Origin: Pontibacillus marinus BH030004 = DSM 16465
Lineage (GTDB): Bacteria > Bacillota > Bacilli > Bacillales > BH030062
DNA length: 55,916 nucleotides
Direction of reading: 5' to 3'
NCBI RefSeq assembly: GCF_000425225.1
Contig: NZ_AULJ01000039.1
Span: forward strand, 1 to 55,916
How positions within the stretch are numbered: position 1 is the stretch's first letter; each line of letters starts with the position of its first letter. Below, piece by piece: positions 1 to 9,100 of this stretch. The notes beneath the pieces are model-generated. The model had not been told where the DNA came from. It saw only the letters and a list, made by a program, of their open reading frames with translations, and ran no database searches. The position numbers were made by a program, and so were the translations under genes.

Positions 1-90
1 TCTTCCGCAGGAGTATTGCCGTTTCACCGATCCCCTTACTCTCGCAAAAGCAACGGACCTCCACCACAATATATCTCGATTTCAAGTCTT
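1..90. repeat. Truncated copy of palindromic repeat (copy C)
   Basis: Bases 1-62 are almost exactly the reverse complement of 9771-9835, and the similarity continues through the flank (about 62-90, matching roughly 9740-9762). The copy is cut by the window edge. It ends in AACGGACC at 52-59, the same terminus as copy A at 9.8 kb. No gene lies in this segment. Confidence 0.75.
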
Positions 91-124
91 CCAGATAAGG
101 GGGCTTTAACAGAAGAAGAATTCT

Positions 125-161
125 AAAAAAGCATGACATCGATGTAAAGATGTCATGCTTA
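125..161 (-). terminator. Rho-independent terminator of the VOC gene
   Basis: An inverted repeat, GCATGACATC with GATGTCATGC separated by a short loop, is followed on the minus strand by a run of T. It lies just past the stop codon of the VOC gene. Confidence 0.8.
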
Positions 162-168
162 GAAAGAG

Positions 169-858
169 TTAAATATTGATATTACCAAACTTCGCATTAA
201 TGCCTTCTCCTTTTGAAAGAGAAAGGGTGCCATTTCCAAGCTTCCAATCATAAGAAGGATTGCCGGCTAAATCAGTAGAAGGTGTTGGTTCTCCAAGTTG
301 ATAAAGGTGCATCCATTCTTCCTTCGCTTTCTCGAGTTCATCTACACCAACATGAATCGTATTGAAAGGAATAGAGTTGGTGTCTTCTGGGTTGTCAGCA
401 GAGTTGATACCATCTGCCCATTCAATTACAAATGGTAACACTTTTGATTCAAAATCAAATTTTGGAAAGAGCATTCGCCAAGATAAAGTAGAGCCGCTTG
501 GTTTTGTACGACTTCCTTCGAAGGGGCCTTCGTAATCGATACGCTCCTCATCCCAATATTCAATAAGCGAGTCCATATCAGATGTTCTTAAAGCAAAGGT
601 GATAGGACCTTCCACGTCTTGTTCATGATTGTGCATAAGATGTTGAATAAGTGGGTTACCTGAATTTAATGCCGTGTCATAATCTTGGACACCTAGCCAT
701 TCAATGTAAGCCTGGTTATTGAAGAAAGCTAAATGGTTATATGTGCCCCAAGCATTATGCTCTCCACCTTTTACACCGACAACACCATGCTTCATATTCA
801 TATCCTTTTTTGCCTGCTCAGGTAATTTAGCAGCAACAACTAGATGATCAAAATCCAT
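169..858 (-). CDS. VOC/glyoxalase-like domain protein
   Basis: A 229-aa cytosolic protein opening with DFDHLVVAAKLPEQA and a G-GEH-AWGTYNHLAFF segment, typical of the Glyoxalase_3-like branch of the vicinal-oxygen-chelate fold. Two beta-alpha-beta halves can be traced (about 1-145 and 165-229). The substrate is unknown; relatives bind a metal and small carbonyl or aromatic compounds. The start is set at 858 because AAAGGAGG lies 7 nt upstream; an ATG ten codons further upstream has no ribosome-binding site. A sigma-B-type promoter sits at 897-922, so it is probably a general stress gene. It is monocistronic with its own terminator. Confidence 0.75.
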   Translation of the reverse strand: MDFDHLVVAAKLPEQAKKDMNMKHGVVGVKGGEHNAWGTYNHLAFFNNQAYIEWLGVQDYDTALNSGNPLIQHLMHNHEQDVEGPITFALRTSDMDSLIEYWDEERIDYEGPFEGSRTKPSGSTLSWRMLFPKFDFESKVLPFVIEWADGINSADNPEDTNSIPFNTIHVGVDELEKAKEEWMHLYQLGEPTPSTDLAGNPSYDWKLGNGTLSLSKGEGINAKFGNINI

Positions 859-896
859 AAGAAAGCCTCCTTTGGCTTTTGAATCCATTGTTCAAT

Positions 897-922
897 ATAC
901 CCTTATTATTAAAGTAGAAAAC
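897..922 (-). promoter_or_regulatory. Sigma-B-type promoter of the VOC gene
   Basis: Reading the minus strand, GTTTTC (922-917) is followed after exactly 14 nt by GGGTAT (902-897), close to the Bacillus sigma-B consensus GTTTAA-N12-15-GGGTAT. Transcription would start near 888, about 30 nt before the VOC start codon. Confidence 0.65.
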
Positions 923-948
923 GAAGTGAAAACAATGATTCACTTTCA

Positions 949-1299
949 TTATTCTCCCACAGGCTTCGCACACTTCGGACAAACAATCCACGTTTCATGT
1001 AAAGGCTGGTCACAGCGATTGCAAGTTTCCATTTGGTTTGCTCCACACTTGGGACAGTAGAGGTCATCATGATTGATATTGTTTTGACACTGATGGCAAA
1101 CCTTTTTTGAGGAGGTTTGCGTACGTACGATGAAGTACATGATCACACCAAAGAAATTCGGAACGACCAAGGTTAATACGGTCCAAAGCTTTGTATTGAG
1201 TCCGCGTTTTTTTGCATCTCTATAAACAAATATAGCCAGTATAATATGAATCAAAAAAATACTAGAGAACGTAATTGTCATAATTTGAGCATCAGTCAT
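949..1299 (-). CDS. Membrane protein with PLDc_N-like segment and zinc ribbons
   Basis: A 116-aa protein. The first 60 residues form two membrane segments with the signature YRDAKKRGLN..LW, typical of phospholipase_D-nuclease N-terminal (PLDc_N) domains such as B. subtilis YxlE. The tail holds four CxxC pairs (CHQC, CPKC, CNRC, CPKC), that is, two zinc ribbons. The start at 1299 follows AAAGGAGG embedded in the end of the upstream gene, with 1 nt between stop and start, so the genes are translationally coupled. It is the third gene of the ECF sigma operon and probably modulates the sigma factor at the membrane, by analogy with yxlDE. Function is inferred from position. Confidence 0.65.
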   Translation of the reverse strand: MTDAQIMTITFSSIFLIHIILAIFVYRDAKKRGLNTKLWTVLTLVVPNFFGVIMYFIVRTQTSSKKVCHQCQNNINHDDLYCPKCGANQMETCNRCDQPLHETWIVCPKCAKPVGE

Positions 1300-1300
1300 G

Positions 1301-1627
1301 TTATACCTCCTTTTCATTTATAAACATTTGGTATAGGTTTTCTTGCTTGATTAAAACGATGAAGAACATCACCACAGCTGATATGAGGTTACTGCCTATA
1401 AGTGCAATGCCTACGATAAGCCAAGACCAATCTTGAATGATCCAATAAGCAACTTCGAAACATAATAGAAATGAAGCTACAAAAAGCAGTATTCCGAATA
1501 ATATCATGGAGCGATCCAATGGTTTTGTTTGTTTAACTTCTCGAATGGTTTCCTCAACGACGACTTCTCTCGGGTTTCCGCTTTGTATAGCATTTCGCAT
1601 TTTTTGATCAAACTGTTCTTCTGTCAT
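1301..1627 (-). CDS. Probable anti-sigma factor (YxlC-like membrane protein)
   Basis: A 108-aa protein with a charged cytoplasmic N-terminus (about residues 1-38, MTEEQFDQKMRNAIQSG) and two hydrophobic helices (about 40-62 and 68-92). Its start overlaps the sigma gene by 20 nt, the usual coupling between an ECF sigma factor and its anti-sigma factor. The size and layout resemble B. subtilis YxlC, which restrains SigY. No zinc-binding anti-sigma HxxxCxxC motif is present, so it would not be a ZAS-type factor. The role is inferred from operon position and topology. Confidence 0.6.
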   Translation of the reverse strand: MTEEQFDQKMRNAIQSGNPREVVVEETIREVKQTKPLDRSMILFGILLFVASFLLCFEVAYWIIQDWSWLIVGIALIGSNLISAVVMFFIVLIKQENLYQMFINEKEV

Positions 1628-2195
1628 CGTCTTCCACCTCTTTCCATGTTTCTTTTAACTTCTTTTTTCCATTAGATAACCGCGACCTTACTGTTCCAAC
1701 AGGAATATCTAATACATCCGCCATCTCCTCATATGAAAAAGATTGAAAGTAGAAAAGGATTAAAGGGACACGGTATTTATCGGGGAGGGCATTAAGCGTT
1801 TCTAAAAGCTGTTCATCTGACTCTTGCTTCATCGTGAGGTCTTCTGGTGTGGCTGAATGTGAAGGTAAACGAGCCAGTTGGATGTCTTTATCCTCATTTG
1901 AGAAGAAATCCTTAACAACATTAAGCCAACGTTTCTTCTTTGTATATTCATCGCGATATAAGTTCATACAAATGGTACATAACCATGTTTGGAAGGGGCG
2001 ATCCCCGTCATAACGGTTTAATGATCGAAAAACACGGACCCAAGTTTCTTGGAAGAGGTCATCTGCTTCGACTTGTGACTTTGTGAGTCGTAATGAAAAT
2101 CGATACAACATGGTTTGATGCTTATGTATGAGCATATCGGCAGCGTATTCATTTCCATTTTGATAAGCGTTAATTAATGACTTCTCATCTTCCAT
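1608..2195 (-). CDS. ECF-family RNA polymerase sigma factor, SigY-like
   Basis: A 195-aa sigma-70 family protein of the extracytoplasmic-function group. Region 2 is visible at about residues 10-80 (ADDLFQETWVRVFRSL, core RNAP and -10 recognition) and region 4 at about 130-185 (YEEMADVLDIPVGTVRSRL, a helix-turn-helix for the -35). The gene order sigma / small two-helix membrane protein / PLDc_N protein matches the B. subtilis sigY-yxlC-yxlDE operon. ATG 2195 follows AAAGGGGG at 9-nt spacing. It is probably autoregulated, because an ECF-type promoter lies 29 nt upstream. The signal is unknown. Confidence 0.85.
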   Translation of the reverse strand: MEDEKSLINAYQNGNEYAADMLIHKHQTMLYRFSLRLTKSQVEADDLFQETWVRVFRSLNRYDGDRPFQTWLCTICMNLYRDEYTKKKRWLNVVKDFFSNEDKDIQLARLPSHSATPEDLTMKQESDEQLLETLNALPDKYRVPLILFYFQSFSYEEMADVLDIPVGTVRSRLSNGKKKLKETWKEVEDDDRRTV

Positions 2196-2223
2196 CTGTC
2201 CATGCCCCCTTTCATTCTCTTTT

Positions 2224-2248
2224 TACGGTTGGTTATGGAAAAAGTTCA
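2224..2248 (-). promoter_or_regulatory. ECF-type (probably autoregulatory) promoter
   Basis: On the minus strand TGAAC (2248-2244) and CGTA (2227-2224) are separated by exactly 16 nt. The AAC core at -35 and CGT at -10 are hallmarks of ECF promoters, and the published SigY consensus is of the TGAAC-N16-CGTC type. It lies just upstream of the sigma gene. Confidence 0.7.
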
Positions 2249-2270
2249 AGGGAATATAAAATTTTTTGAA

Positions 2271-2304
2271 ATAAAAAAAAAGCAGCCCTTAATGAGAGCT
2301 GCTT
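2271..2304 (-). terminator. Terminator of the DinB-like gene
   Basis: AAGCAGC and GCTGCTT pair around a 10-11 nt loop and are followed on the minus strand by a run of nine T. It separates the DinB-like gene from the sigma operon promoter. Confidence 0.85.
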
Positions 2305-2311
2305 AATTACA

Positions 2312-2794
2312 TTATAGAACTTCTTTTATTTCTTTCATCTGTTCAAGGTGACGAAGTTCGTGCCATCCAATAAATTCAGCCCATTGTTCTAAGTTCATAT
2401 CGCCAAATGCAGGGTGGGGCATAACTCTGTTTTGGAGGAGTTCTTGGTCTTTATTATGAATAAGGAAAAGCGTTTGCTCACGGGATTTTTCTAAGTGATC
2501 TTTAGCATCTTGAATAGATTTGAATTGACCTTTTGGCTGTAAATATTCTGGGGCTTCAACTTTATAGTCTCGTCCTTGAGTACGGTTGATTGGTTTTAAT
2601 TCTGCTTGTTGGTCGGACCCTTTTTCAAGAGCTTTCTCCATTTGTTGGACAACAAAGCCCTCAATTAAATATAAATGCTCAATGACTTCAAGGATACTCC
2701 AACTTTCTTCTGATGGTTTAGTGCGAGCTTGCTCATCAGTAAGACTTTGTAAAAATTCTAAAATTTGATTCCTTTTTTCTTCTAATCCGTACAT
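2312..2794 (-). CDS. DinB-like metal-binding protein (YfiT/DUF664 type)
   Basis: A 160-aa four-helix-bundle protein of the DinB/YfiT superfamily. Three separated histidines match the expected metal site: EHLYLIEG near residue 41, HPAFGD near 127, and WHELRHLEQ near the C-terminus. The W-I-E-HL pattern at the N-terminal helix is typical. Members act as metal-dependent hydrolases or bacillithiol transferases; which applies here cannot be told from sequence alone. Length fits the family. It is transcribed alone, with its own terminator. No conspicuous regulatory site was seen upstream. Confidence 0.75.
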   Translation of the reverse strand: MYGLEEKRNQILEFLQSLTDEQARTKPSEESWSILEVIEHLYLIEGFVVQQMEKALEKGSDQQAELKPINRTQGRDYKVEAPEYLQPKGQFKSIQDAKDHLEKSREQTLFLIHNKDQELLQNRVMPHPAFGDMNLEQWAEFIGWHELRHLEQMKEIKEVL

Positions 2795-2903
2795 ATCAAA
2801 CCGTCCTTTATAAATGATTTTAATGTAAGTCTATCATGGTGGAGGTATGGATACCTATTGAACTGTTTGAGGATCAATTAGATTTTGATTATAGGAGTAC
2901 TCA

Positions 2904-2938
2904 TAAAAAACGTGCTGCTATCTTCCTAGTGCAGCACG
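2904..2938 (-). terminator. Terminator of cypC
   Basis: CGTGCTGC and GCAGCACG form an 8-bp stem with a 12-nt loop, followed on the minus strand by six T. It lies about 10 nt past the P450 stop codon. Confidence 0.85.
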
Positions 2939-2947
2939 GGAGTCTAT

Positions 2948-4198
2948 TCATTTGTTAGTCATTTGTACTTTCCTCATAATGAATCCGCTCTTAGGAAGCG
3001 CTGGGATTTTGCGTAAGCTATAGCTATAATCTTGCTTGGGAACTTGGTACTTCAAATGAGCAGATAGAAATGTAAAACTGGCCTTTAATACTTCAATGGT
3101 AGGCCATTCACCTGGACAACGATGTCCTGTATGATAATCTCCACCACCTTGAGGAATAAGGTCAAATAAACCACCCTTCCAATCTTGGAAGCGATCCGGA
3201 TTAAATTGTTCAGGGTTATTCCAAAGGCGTGGGTCATGATTCGTTCCATAAAGGTCAAGGAGCACTAATTGATCCTTTTGGAAAGGGTACTGCTGCCAAG
3301 TGAATTCGTCTTTTACAAGTGCCCCAAGGAAAGGGAAGAATGGAAAATAGCGACGAACTTCTTGTGTGAATCGAAGCAAATGATCTTCACTTTGCATCAC
3401 TTGATCCTTCGTTTCGGGGAACTCTTGAAAAGCTACTGCTCCAAAAACGATATATCGCGAGATCGCTACAAGAGGGCGAATAACATTTAGTAATTCTACC
3501 GCAGCGATGCGAGCATTTAAAAGTTCTCCGTTTTCCTGGTGAGTTGCGACGGTATATAGCGTACTGTCTTGCGGTACAATAATTTCTCCATTTCGTACTT
3601 TTTGGATGATGTTCTCAATCCATTGCTCTGAACGTTTACGAGCTGCACGCCCTTCGACATGACGTGGTCCGACTTTACTAGCGCCTTCAATCATTTTATT
3701 CATATCATCTGCGCGTTTTTTGACTTCTTTTTGGCCAAGAGGTACTCCTGTCCAATCACAAGCTGTACGAAGGAGAAGTTCTAAGACTTCATCAAAAAGG
3801 ACAACTTTCTTTTTCTTCTCCCAAGTTTGTGCGTATGCTTCCCAATGGCTTGTGGTAATCGCGTGCAAATCACGTAGTGCTTCAGGCGTCATGATCGACA
3901 TAAATAGATGCTTACGTTCAACATGTGCTTTCCCATCCATCGTCTGAACGCCGCCTTCACCAAATAAGGTTTTTAATACAGGAGTAGGCATTGCGCCATT
4001 TCGTTTCATTCGATGGGTATCATAAAATACCTTGGCGCCTTCCTCACCACTAAGTAATGCAACTTTCTGACCTAACAGTCGAGTTTCATAGACATCTAGG
4101 TGATGATTCTGGACTCGCTTAGAAATAAACTCATATCCATCTTTAAAAATCCCTAGTGTTCGATCTAATCCTTTATCTTTTGGTACCTGAACAGACAT
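2948..4198 (-). CDS. cypC: CYP152 fatty acid peroxygenase (P450BS-beta-like)
   Basis: A 416-aa cytochrome P450 of the H2O2-using CYP152 family; B. subtilis CypC/YbdT has 417 aa. The N-terminus GLDRTLGIFKDGYEFIS and the heme-ligand region YHTGHRCPGEW (Cys about 361) are diagnostic, as is the I-helix R-P-(LV)-A-I motif (VIRPLVAISRY), whose Arg binds the fatty acid carboxylate in place of the usual acid-alcohol pair. It hydroxylates long-chain fatty acids at alpha/beta positions using peroxide, with no reductase needed. ATG 4198 follows GAAGGAGAG; an upstream ATG 15 codons earlier lacks a ribosome-binding site. Expected to be cytosolic. Confidence 0.92.
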   Translation of the reverse strand: MSVQVPKDKGLDRTLGIFKDGYEFISKRVQNHHLDVYETRLLGQKVALLSGEEGAKVFYDTHRMKRNGAMPTPVLKTLFGEGGVQTMDGKAHVERKHLFMSIMTPEALRDLHAITTSHWEAYAQTWEKKKKVVLFDEVLELLLRTACDWTGVPLGQKEVKKRADDMNKMIEGASKVGPRHVEGRAARKRSEQWIENIIQKVRNGEIIVPQDSTLYTVATHQENGELLNARIAAVELLNVIRPLVAISRYIVFGAVAFQEFPETKDQVMQSEDHLLRFTQEVRRYFPFFPFLGALVKDEFTWQQYPFQKDQLVLLDLYGTNHDPRLWNNPEQFNPDRFQDWKGGLFDLIPQGGGDYHTGHRCPGEWPTIEVLKASFTFLSAHLKYQVPKQDYSYSLRKIPALPKSGFIMRKVQMTNK

Positions 4199-4286
4199 GT
4201 CTTTTCTCTCCTTCTTCCCAGTATTTTTAGATATTGATATCATTCCTTTTTCTATTAAAAAATAAACAGTAAGGAGAGGAGATGGA

Positions 4287-4320
4287 CGAAAAAAGAAAGC
4301 CCGAGTTTTTATACTCAGGC
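4287..4320 (-). terminator. Terminator of the LLM-class monooxygenase gene
   Basis: GCCCGAGT (4299-4306) pairs with ACTCAGGC (4313-4320), overlapping the stop codon, and is followed on the minus strand by a T-rich tract. Confidence 0.7.
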
Positions 4321-5340
4321 TTCATATGATCGTGTATCTAATTCAAATTCTTTAGCCAATAATTCATAAGATTTTAATCGTTCTTCAAATGGACTCACAA
4401 TTGTGTTCACGATTACTTCATTGACATTATAGGCGCGAGCAAGATGTTCTATTTTCTCTTTTACTTGTTTAGGATCGCCTACAACCATTCGACTTCTATT
4501 TTCACGCACACGCTCTTTTTCAAAAATGGAATAAGGGTATTGGCTCGCCTCATCCGGAGTTGGGAAGCCATCGCGGTTACCACCTTGTTCAATTTTTAAA
4601 ATAGCTAAATCTAAGCTTGATGCAAGATATTCAGCTTTTTCTTCTGTTTCACTGCATACCACAAAAATCGAAACATTCCCCTGAGGTTTCTCTTGTTGCA
4701 TAGAGGGTTGGAAGTGATCCTGATAGCGGCTCATTGCACGGGTTCCACCGTAACCATTAATAAAATGCGCAAATGAATAGGAAGCACCAACATCTGCTGC
4801 AAGACGTGCACTAGTACCGCTTGAACCGAGCATCCAAATCGATGGTGTGGTCTCAGCCAGTGGTGTTGCATAGACATTCATGTCATAAGGATCATGTCCA
4901 TGCAGATAAGCCATTAGCTCTTTTACTTGCTGTGGGTAATGTTCAACATTAGGTGCACCCCCATCATTAAGAGCTCGATTCACATTTGGCATACCTCCAG
5001 GAGCACGTCCAACTCCAAGGTCAATGCGTCCGGGGTAAAGTGTGTCGAGAACTCGGAACGATTCTGCTACTTTATAAGCACTGTAATGGGGGAGGAGCAC
5101 ACCTCCTGTGCCAACACGTATAGATTTTGTATGTGCTGCTAAATGTGCGGTTAATATTTCAGGCGCAGATCCAGCCAGGCTTTTTGTACTGTGGTGTTCA
5201 GAAACCCAGTAACGATGGTAACCAAGGAGGTCTACATGTTGAACAAGCTCAGTCGTTTGTTGAAAAGCATCTATGGGAGACATCCCCGTTAAAATAGGAG
5301 ATTGATCTAATACACTTAGTTTAATGGTCAATTCGTTCAC
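4315..5340 (-). CDS. LLM class flavin-dependent oxidoreductase
   Basis: A protein of about 340 aa from the bacterial luciferase-like monooxygenase family. Visible marks are SVLDQSPI at the N-terminus, HRYWVSEHHS near residue 42, the RVGTGGVLLPHYSAYKVAE strand-helix, and RIDLGVGRAPGG, characteristic of the single-subunit YvbT/MsnO8 subgroup (TIM barrel, FMNH2-dependent). The substrate is unknown. The reading frame can start at GTG 5340 or at TTG 5331; the only Shine-Dalgarno-like bases (GGGTGA) overlap the GTG and favour the TTG. It is divergent from the DoxX gene and shares the MhqR-like operator region, so it may belong to the quinone/electrophile response. Confidence 0.82.
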   Translation of the reverse strand: MNELTIKLSVLDQSPILTGMSPIDAFQQTTELVQHVDLLGYHRYWVSEHHSTKSLAGSAPEILTAHLAAHTKSIRVGTGGVLLPHYSAYKVAESFRVLDTLYPGRIDLGVGRAPGGMPNVNRALNDGGAPNVEHYPQQVKELMAYLHGHDPYDMNVYATPLAETTPSIWMLGSSGTSARLAADVGASYSFAHFINGYGGTRAMSRYQDHFQPSMQQEKPQGNVSIFVVCSETEEKAEYLASSLDLAILKIEQGGNRDGFPTPDEASQYPYSIFEKERVRENRSRMVVGDPKQVKEKIEHLARAYNVNEVIVNTIVSPFEERLKSYELLAKEFELDTRSYEA

Positions 5341-5364
5341 CCTAACATTAAAATTCTTTCTCCA

Positions 5365-5393
5365 TTATTAGAATAGGCATAAGCACATTGCAA
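5365..5393 (-). promoter_or_regulatory. Possible sigma-A promoter for the LLM gene
   Basis: On the minus strand TTGCAA (5393-5388) and TAATAA (5370-5365) are 17 nt apart, about 25-35 nt upstream of the LLM start. The fit is moderate. Operator O1 (5408-5427) lies just upstream of its -35 box. Confidence 0.4.
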
Positions 5394-5407
5394 AAAACAT
5401 GCTTAAA

Positions 5408-5507
5408 TTATCTTGACATCGAGATAAATAGCACATATAATAAATCTCGAATTCGAAATAATTGTATCGGATTTATTTTTTGGTTATATATCTCGAATTC
5501 AAAATAA
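5408..5507. promoter_or_regulatory. Three MhqR-like operators
   Basis: Three imperfect palindromes resemble the B. subtilis MhqR operator (TATCTCGAATTCGAGATA): O1 5408-5427 (TTATCT...AGATAA arms around the -35 box), O2 5444-5459 (ATCTCGAATTCGAAAT, directly after the -10 box) and O3 5490-5505 (ATCTCGAATTCAAAAT). Their positions would block RNA polymerase at the DoxX promoter. The MarR protein encoded at 23.8 kb is the obvious candidate ligand-responsive repressor. Confidence 0.75.
5413..5441 (+). promoter_or_regulatory. Consensus sigma-A promoter of the DoxX gene
   Basis: TTGACA (5413-5418) and TATAAT (5436-5441) are separated by exactly 17 nt, a perfect vegetative promoter. It is overlapped by operator-like palindromes on both sides, so it is expected to be strong but repressed. 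The 5' leader is about 85 nt. Confidence 0.85.
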
Positions 5508-5533
5508 AATAATATTCAAAGGAGAAGATAATC

Positions 5534-5932
5534 ATGATGAGTTTAGGTTTGTTAATTATTCGTTTAGCGGTAGGTGTAACGTTTATAGGGCATGGTGCTC
5601 AAAAGTTGTTTGGAATGTTTGGGGGACATGGATTAAAAGGTACAGGTGGCTTTTTTGACTCTATTGGTATTAAGCCTGGATACACCATGGCTTTATTAGC
5701 AGGGTTATCTGAGCTTGTTGGTGGAGGTCTATTTGCTTTAGGGCTGCTAACACCACTAGGGGCAATATTAATTGTAATCACTATGCTTGGGGCAATTGTT
5801 AAAGTTCATGGGCCAAATGGTTTTTGGAATACTGCTCAAGGTTACGAGTATAATTTCATTCTTATTGTGATCGCTGTTGGTGTAGCTTTAATTGGAGCAG
5901 GCACTTACTCACTAGATTCCATTTTATTTTAA
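5534..5932 (+). CDS. DoxX family membrane protein, MhqP-like
   Basis: A 132-aa integral membrane protein with four hydrophobic helices (about 3-20, 48-68, 72-92, 105-127). The signature (L)[20 protein letters not shown] and the [21 protein letters not shown] loop place it in DoxX. B. subtilis members include CatD and MhqP, which respond to catechol or methylhydroquinone. The three MhqR-type operators upstream favour an MhqP-like assignment. ATG 5534 follows AAAGGAGA at 9-nt spacing. It stands alone and ends in a structured terminator. Biochemical function of DoxX proteins is still poorly defined. Confidence 0.85.
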   Translation: MMSLGLLIIRLAVGVTFIGHGAQKLFGMFGGHGLKGTGGFFDSIGIKPGYTMALLAGLSELVGGGLFALGLLTPLGAILIVITMLGAIVKVHGPNGFWNTAQGYEYNFILIVIAVGVALIGAGTYSLDSILF

Positions 5933-5949
5933 AAAAATAGATTAATATA

Positions 5950-6019
5950 AGTACCGTTTTACTCCGGATTTGGTTGAACATGCTTCGACTTTATTCGAGG
6001 GGGAAACGGTACTTTTTTT
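5950..6019 (+). terminator. Nested long terminator, copy 1
   Basis: Outer stem AGTACCGTTT (5950-5959) pairs with AAACGGTACT (6004-6013) and leads into a T run. The 44-nt interior folds again (GTTGAA with TTCGAC). The interior is homologous to those at 18.0 and 19.7 kb although the outer stem sequence differs. Confidence 0.8.
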
Positions 6020-6036
6020 CATTCTCTCTTCCAATT

Positions 6037-6065
6037 TTGACAATGTACGCTTAAATGTCTATGTT
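6037..6065 (+). promoter_or_regulatory. Possible sigma-A promoter of the BTAD regulator gene
   Basis: TTGACA (6037-6042), a 17-nt spacer and TATGTT (6060-6065) lie 44 nt before the regulator start. No copy of the TGTAACT repeat is present, so there is no sign of autoregulation through that motif. Confidence 0.5.
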
Positions 6066-6108
6066 AAAATGATAGAAAAGTCCGAAAAATATCAAGGAGT
6101 GTGAGAGG

Positions 6109-9100
6109 GTGGAAAGAATCCCCGTCATTCAGACACAGTTACGACCTCCTGTTGTAAAAGATCGTTTTGTTCGTCGTGCAAAGTTACATAAAAAGCTGTC
6201 CTCTATGACTCACTATCCTCTTGTCTTATTACATTCGGGAGCGGGTTATGGGAAAAGTACAGCTCTTACTTTATTTATTCAGGATTCAGGGTTGCAGGCT
6301 TGCTGGTATTCTATTTCATCCAATGATGATGACCTAGGTCCTTTTTTAACAAAGCTCATTCATGCTATTCGGATTCAGCATGCTGATTTTGGTGAGGCCA
6401 TTCTTCAAGAACTTGAGACCATCCAACAATATGTACAAGACCAGGAAATATGGTCGCTTGTTTCCATGATGGTGAATGAAATCGAACAGCTAGAAAATGA
6501 ATTGTATGTTGTCCTTGATGACTTTCATCATATAGAACATTCTTTGCCAATTGAACAATGGATGATTCATTTTATGGAGCATATCCCGGAGAATTGTCAT
6601 GTTGTTATTTCTAGCCGTAATAGGCCACATTGGAATGTTCTAACCTCGTTAAAGGTGAAAGGGAACCTGCTAGAAATCTCTCAAGAAGATGTGACCTTTT
6701 CTCAAGAAGAAATGGAGCATTTGTTGATCGATCTATATGAATTTGACCTTTCAGATTCAGCTCTAGAGAAGCTTCATCAGTTAACTGAAGGATGGGCGAT
6801 TGCTTTTGAGATGGTTATTCAGCAGCTTCAAGCTGGAATTGATGTGGAGAGTGTTGTCCAAAACCGTACGAATACGCTTCAAGACCTTTTTGATTATTTA
6901 GCTTTAGAGGTGTTATCGAAACAATCTCTAATGGTGCAACAATTTCTAATGCAAACTAGTATTTTGGAGGTGCTTTCTCCCAAACTATGTGATTACGTCT
7001 TGGGTATGACAGGATCTGGCTCCATGCTTGAGCAGTTAGCAGATCAACAACTCTTTCTTCAGAGAGTAAGTGAGGATCACTATCGCTATCACGCTTTGTT
7101 TAAAGCTTTTTTGGAAAACCGAATGAAAAAAGAACAGCCAAAGGAGTACCAACAACTACACCAAAAAGCAGCCCGCTACCATGAACAAAACGGAGATATG
7201 GAGACGGCTCTTTCCCACCTTGCAAATATGGGAGATCATGGTCGTTTGTCGCAATTACTTCAAGAGTTTGGTCAAGAGATGCTCAAAAATGGAAAGCTCC
7301 AGAGTCTCTACGATCGACTGATTGCGATTCCTTCACAGGAAAAACGTCATTTCCCAATTTTATGGTACTACCAGGGTGAGATTTTACGTTATTGGTCTTC
7401 TTATAAAGAAGCGGAATCATGTTATGACCGTGCAGAATCTATTGCACATGACCGAGATGATGCTTATTTAGTTAGCCTGTCACTAGAAGGGAAAGCGCAA
7501 ATCTACCTGGATACGATTCAGCCTGATCAAGCTGAACGTATATTACAAAAAGCAATTGATATTCGGGAAAAAACGAATGCAACCAAAGAAGAGATGGCAA
7601 GACTCTATCATCGTTTAGCTGAAAATCTATTAAATGCGGGCAATGCTGTGAAAGCAGAGGCTTGGTTTGAACGTGCAAAAGAACTAAAACTGCCTTTATT
7701 AGATGGGAATTTAGAAGCCCGTTTGTATTTAAGAACAGGAAGACTGGAGCAAGCAGAAAAAGTGCTTCTAGAACGAAAAAAAGCACAACCATTTGATGAA
7801 TCACAGCATTTGCCTCAGTCCTTTCGAGAAACAGACATATTATTATCGATTATTTCATCGTTTATGGGTAAAAGTGATGAAAGTAAGAAATATGCTGAAC
7901 AAGGAATACATCAGGGGATTCAAGTGCAGTCACCCTTTGTAGAAGCTTGCGGATGGATGAGAATTGGGCATGCCGTCCAACTAATCAATCGCTATGAGCC
8001 TCACCTAGCTGAAAAGTGCTATCAAACCTCATTGGAAATGATGGAGAAAATGAATGTTTCAAGAGGGAAGGCAGAGCCGTATATGGGACTTAGCGTATTA
8101 TATGGTGTTCAAGGTGAATATGAAAAGGCTATGGCCGCAGGTGAAAAAGGTCTTCATGAAACAGAACAGGTGAAAGATCTCTGGTTATCCTCTCTCATTC
8201 AACTATGTATGGGGATTACCGCCTTATATTGTAAGAAATATGAGGAAGCGAATTCAGTTTTTATGACAGTAGAACAACAAATGGGTCATTGTGGTGATGA
8301 ATACGGAATAATGCTGACTTCATTTTGGAAGGCTTACGCTGCTCGTGAGACAGAAGAGGAAGAAGTTTTTGAAAGAGAAATGAGGGCCTTTCTGCAGCGT
8401 ATACAGACAGGAGGTTACGAATTTTTCTTGAAAGAAAGAACAACCTTCGGGCCGATGGATGTTCAAAATATCATTCCCTTGTTGTTTAAAGCGCAGAAAC
8501 TTAAAATTCATGAGCCTTTTGTATCTAAAATGATTCACGAACTTGGGTATGATGAGATGAAAAACCATCCAGGATATACGCTTCGGATTCAAACCTTAGG
8601 ACAACTCAAGGTATGGTTGGGGAATCAACTTGTTGAGGAGAAGGATTGGCAGCGCGGGAAAGCAAAGGAACTATTTGAGTTTTTCGTTACAAAGCGCCAT
8701 CAACAAGTTTCAAAAGAAGAAATCTACCAAGCATTATGGCCCGATCAAGATGAATCTGGTGCCAATCGTAGCTTTAAAGTGGCCCTGAACGCTCTTTTGA
8801 AAACCCTAGAGCCAGGAAGGAAAGCGCGAGCAGAATCCTTTTTTATAAAAAAAGATGGACAAACATATGGACTGAACCCTCAAGCTGGTTATGAGCTCGA
8901 TATTGCTTCTTTTGAAGAATGGATCGAAGCGGGACTAGAAGAGAAAGATGCGAACCGATCCAAAGACTTGCTTGAGAGAGGTTTAAAGCGGTATGAGGGA
9001 AACTATTTGGAGGACCGTCGCTTAGCAGATTGGTGTTTGAATGAACGTGAGCGTGTTCAAGTATTATTCTTGCGAGGGGCCGAAAAGTTAGCACAGGTAT

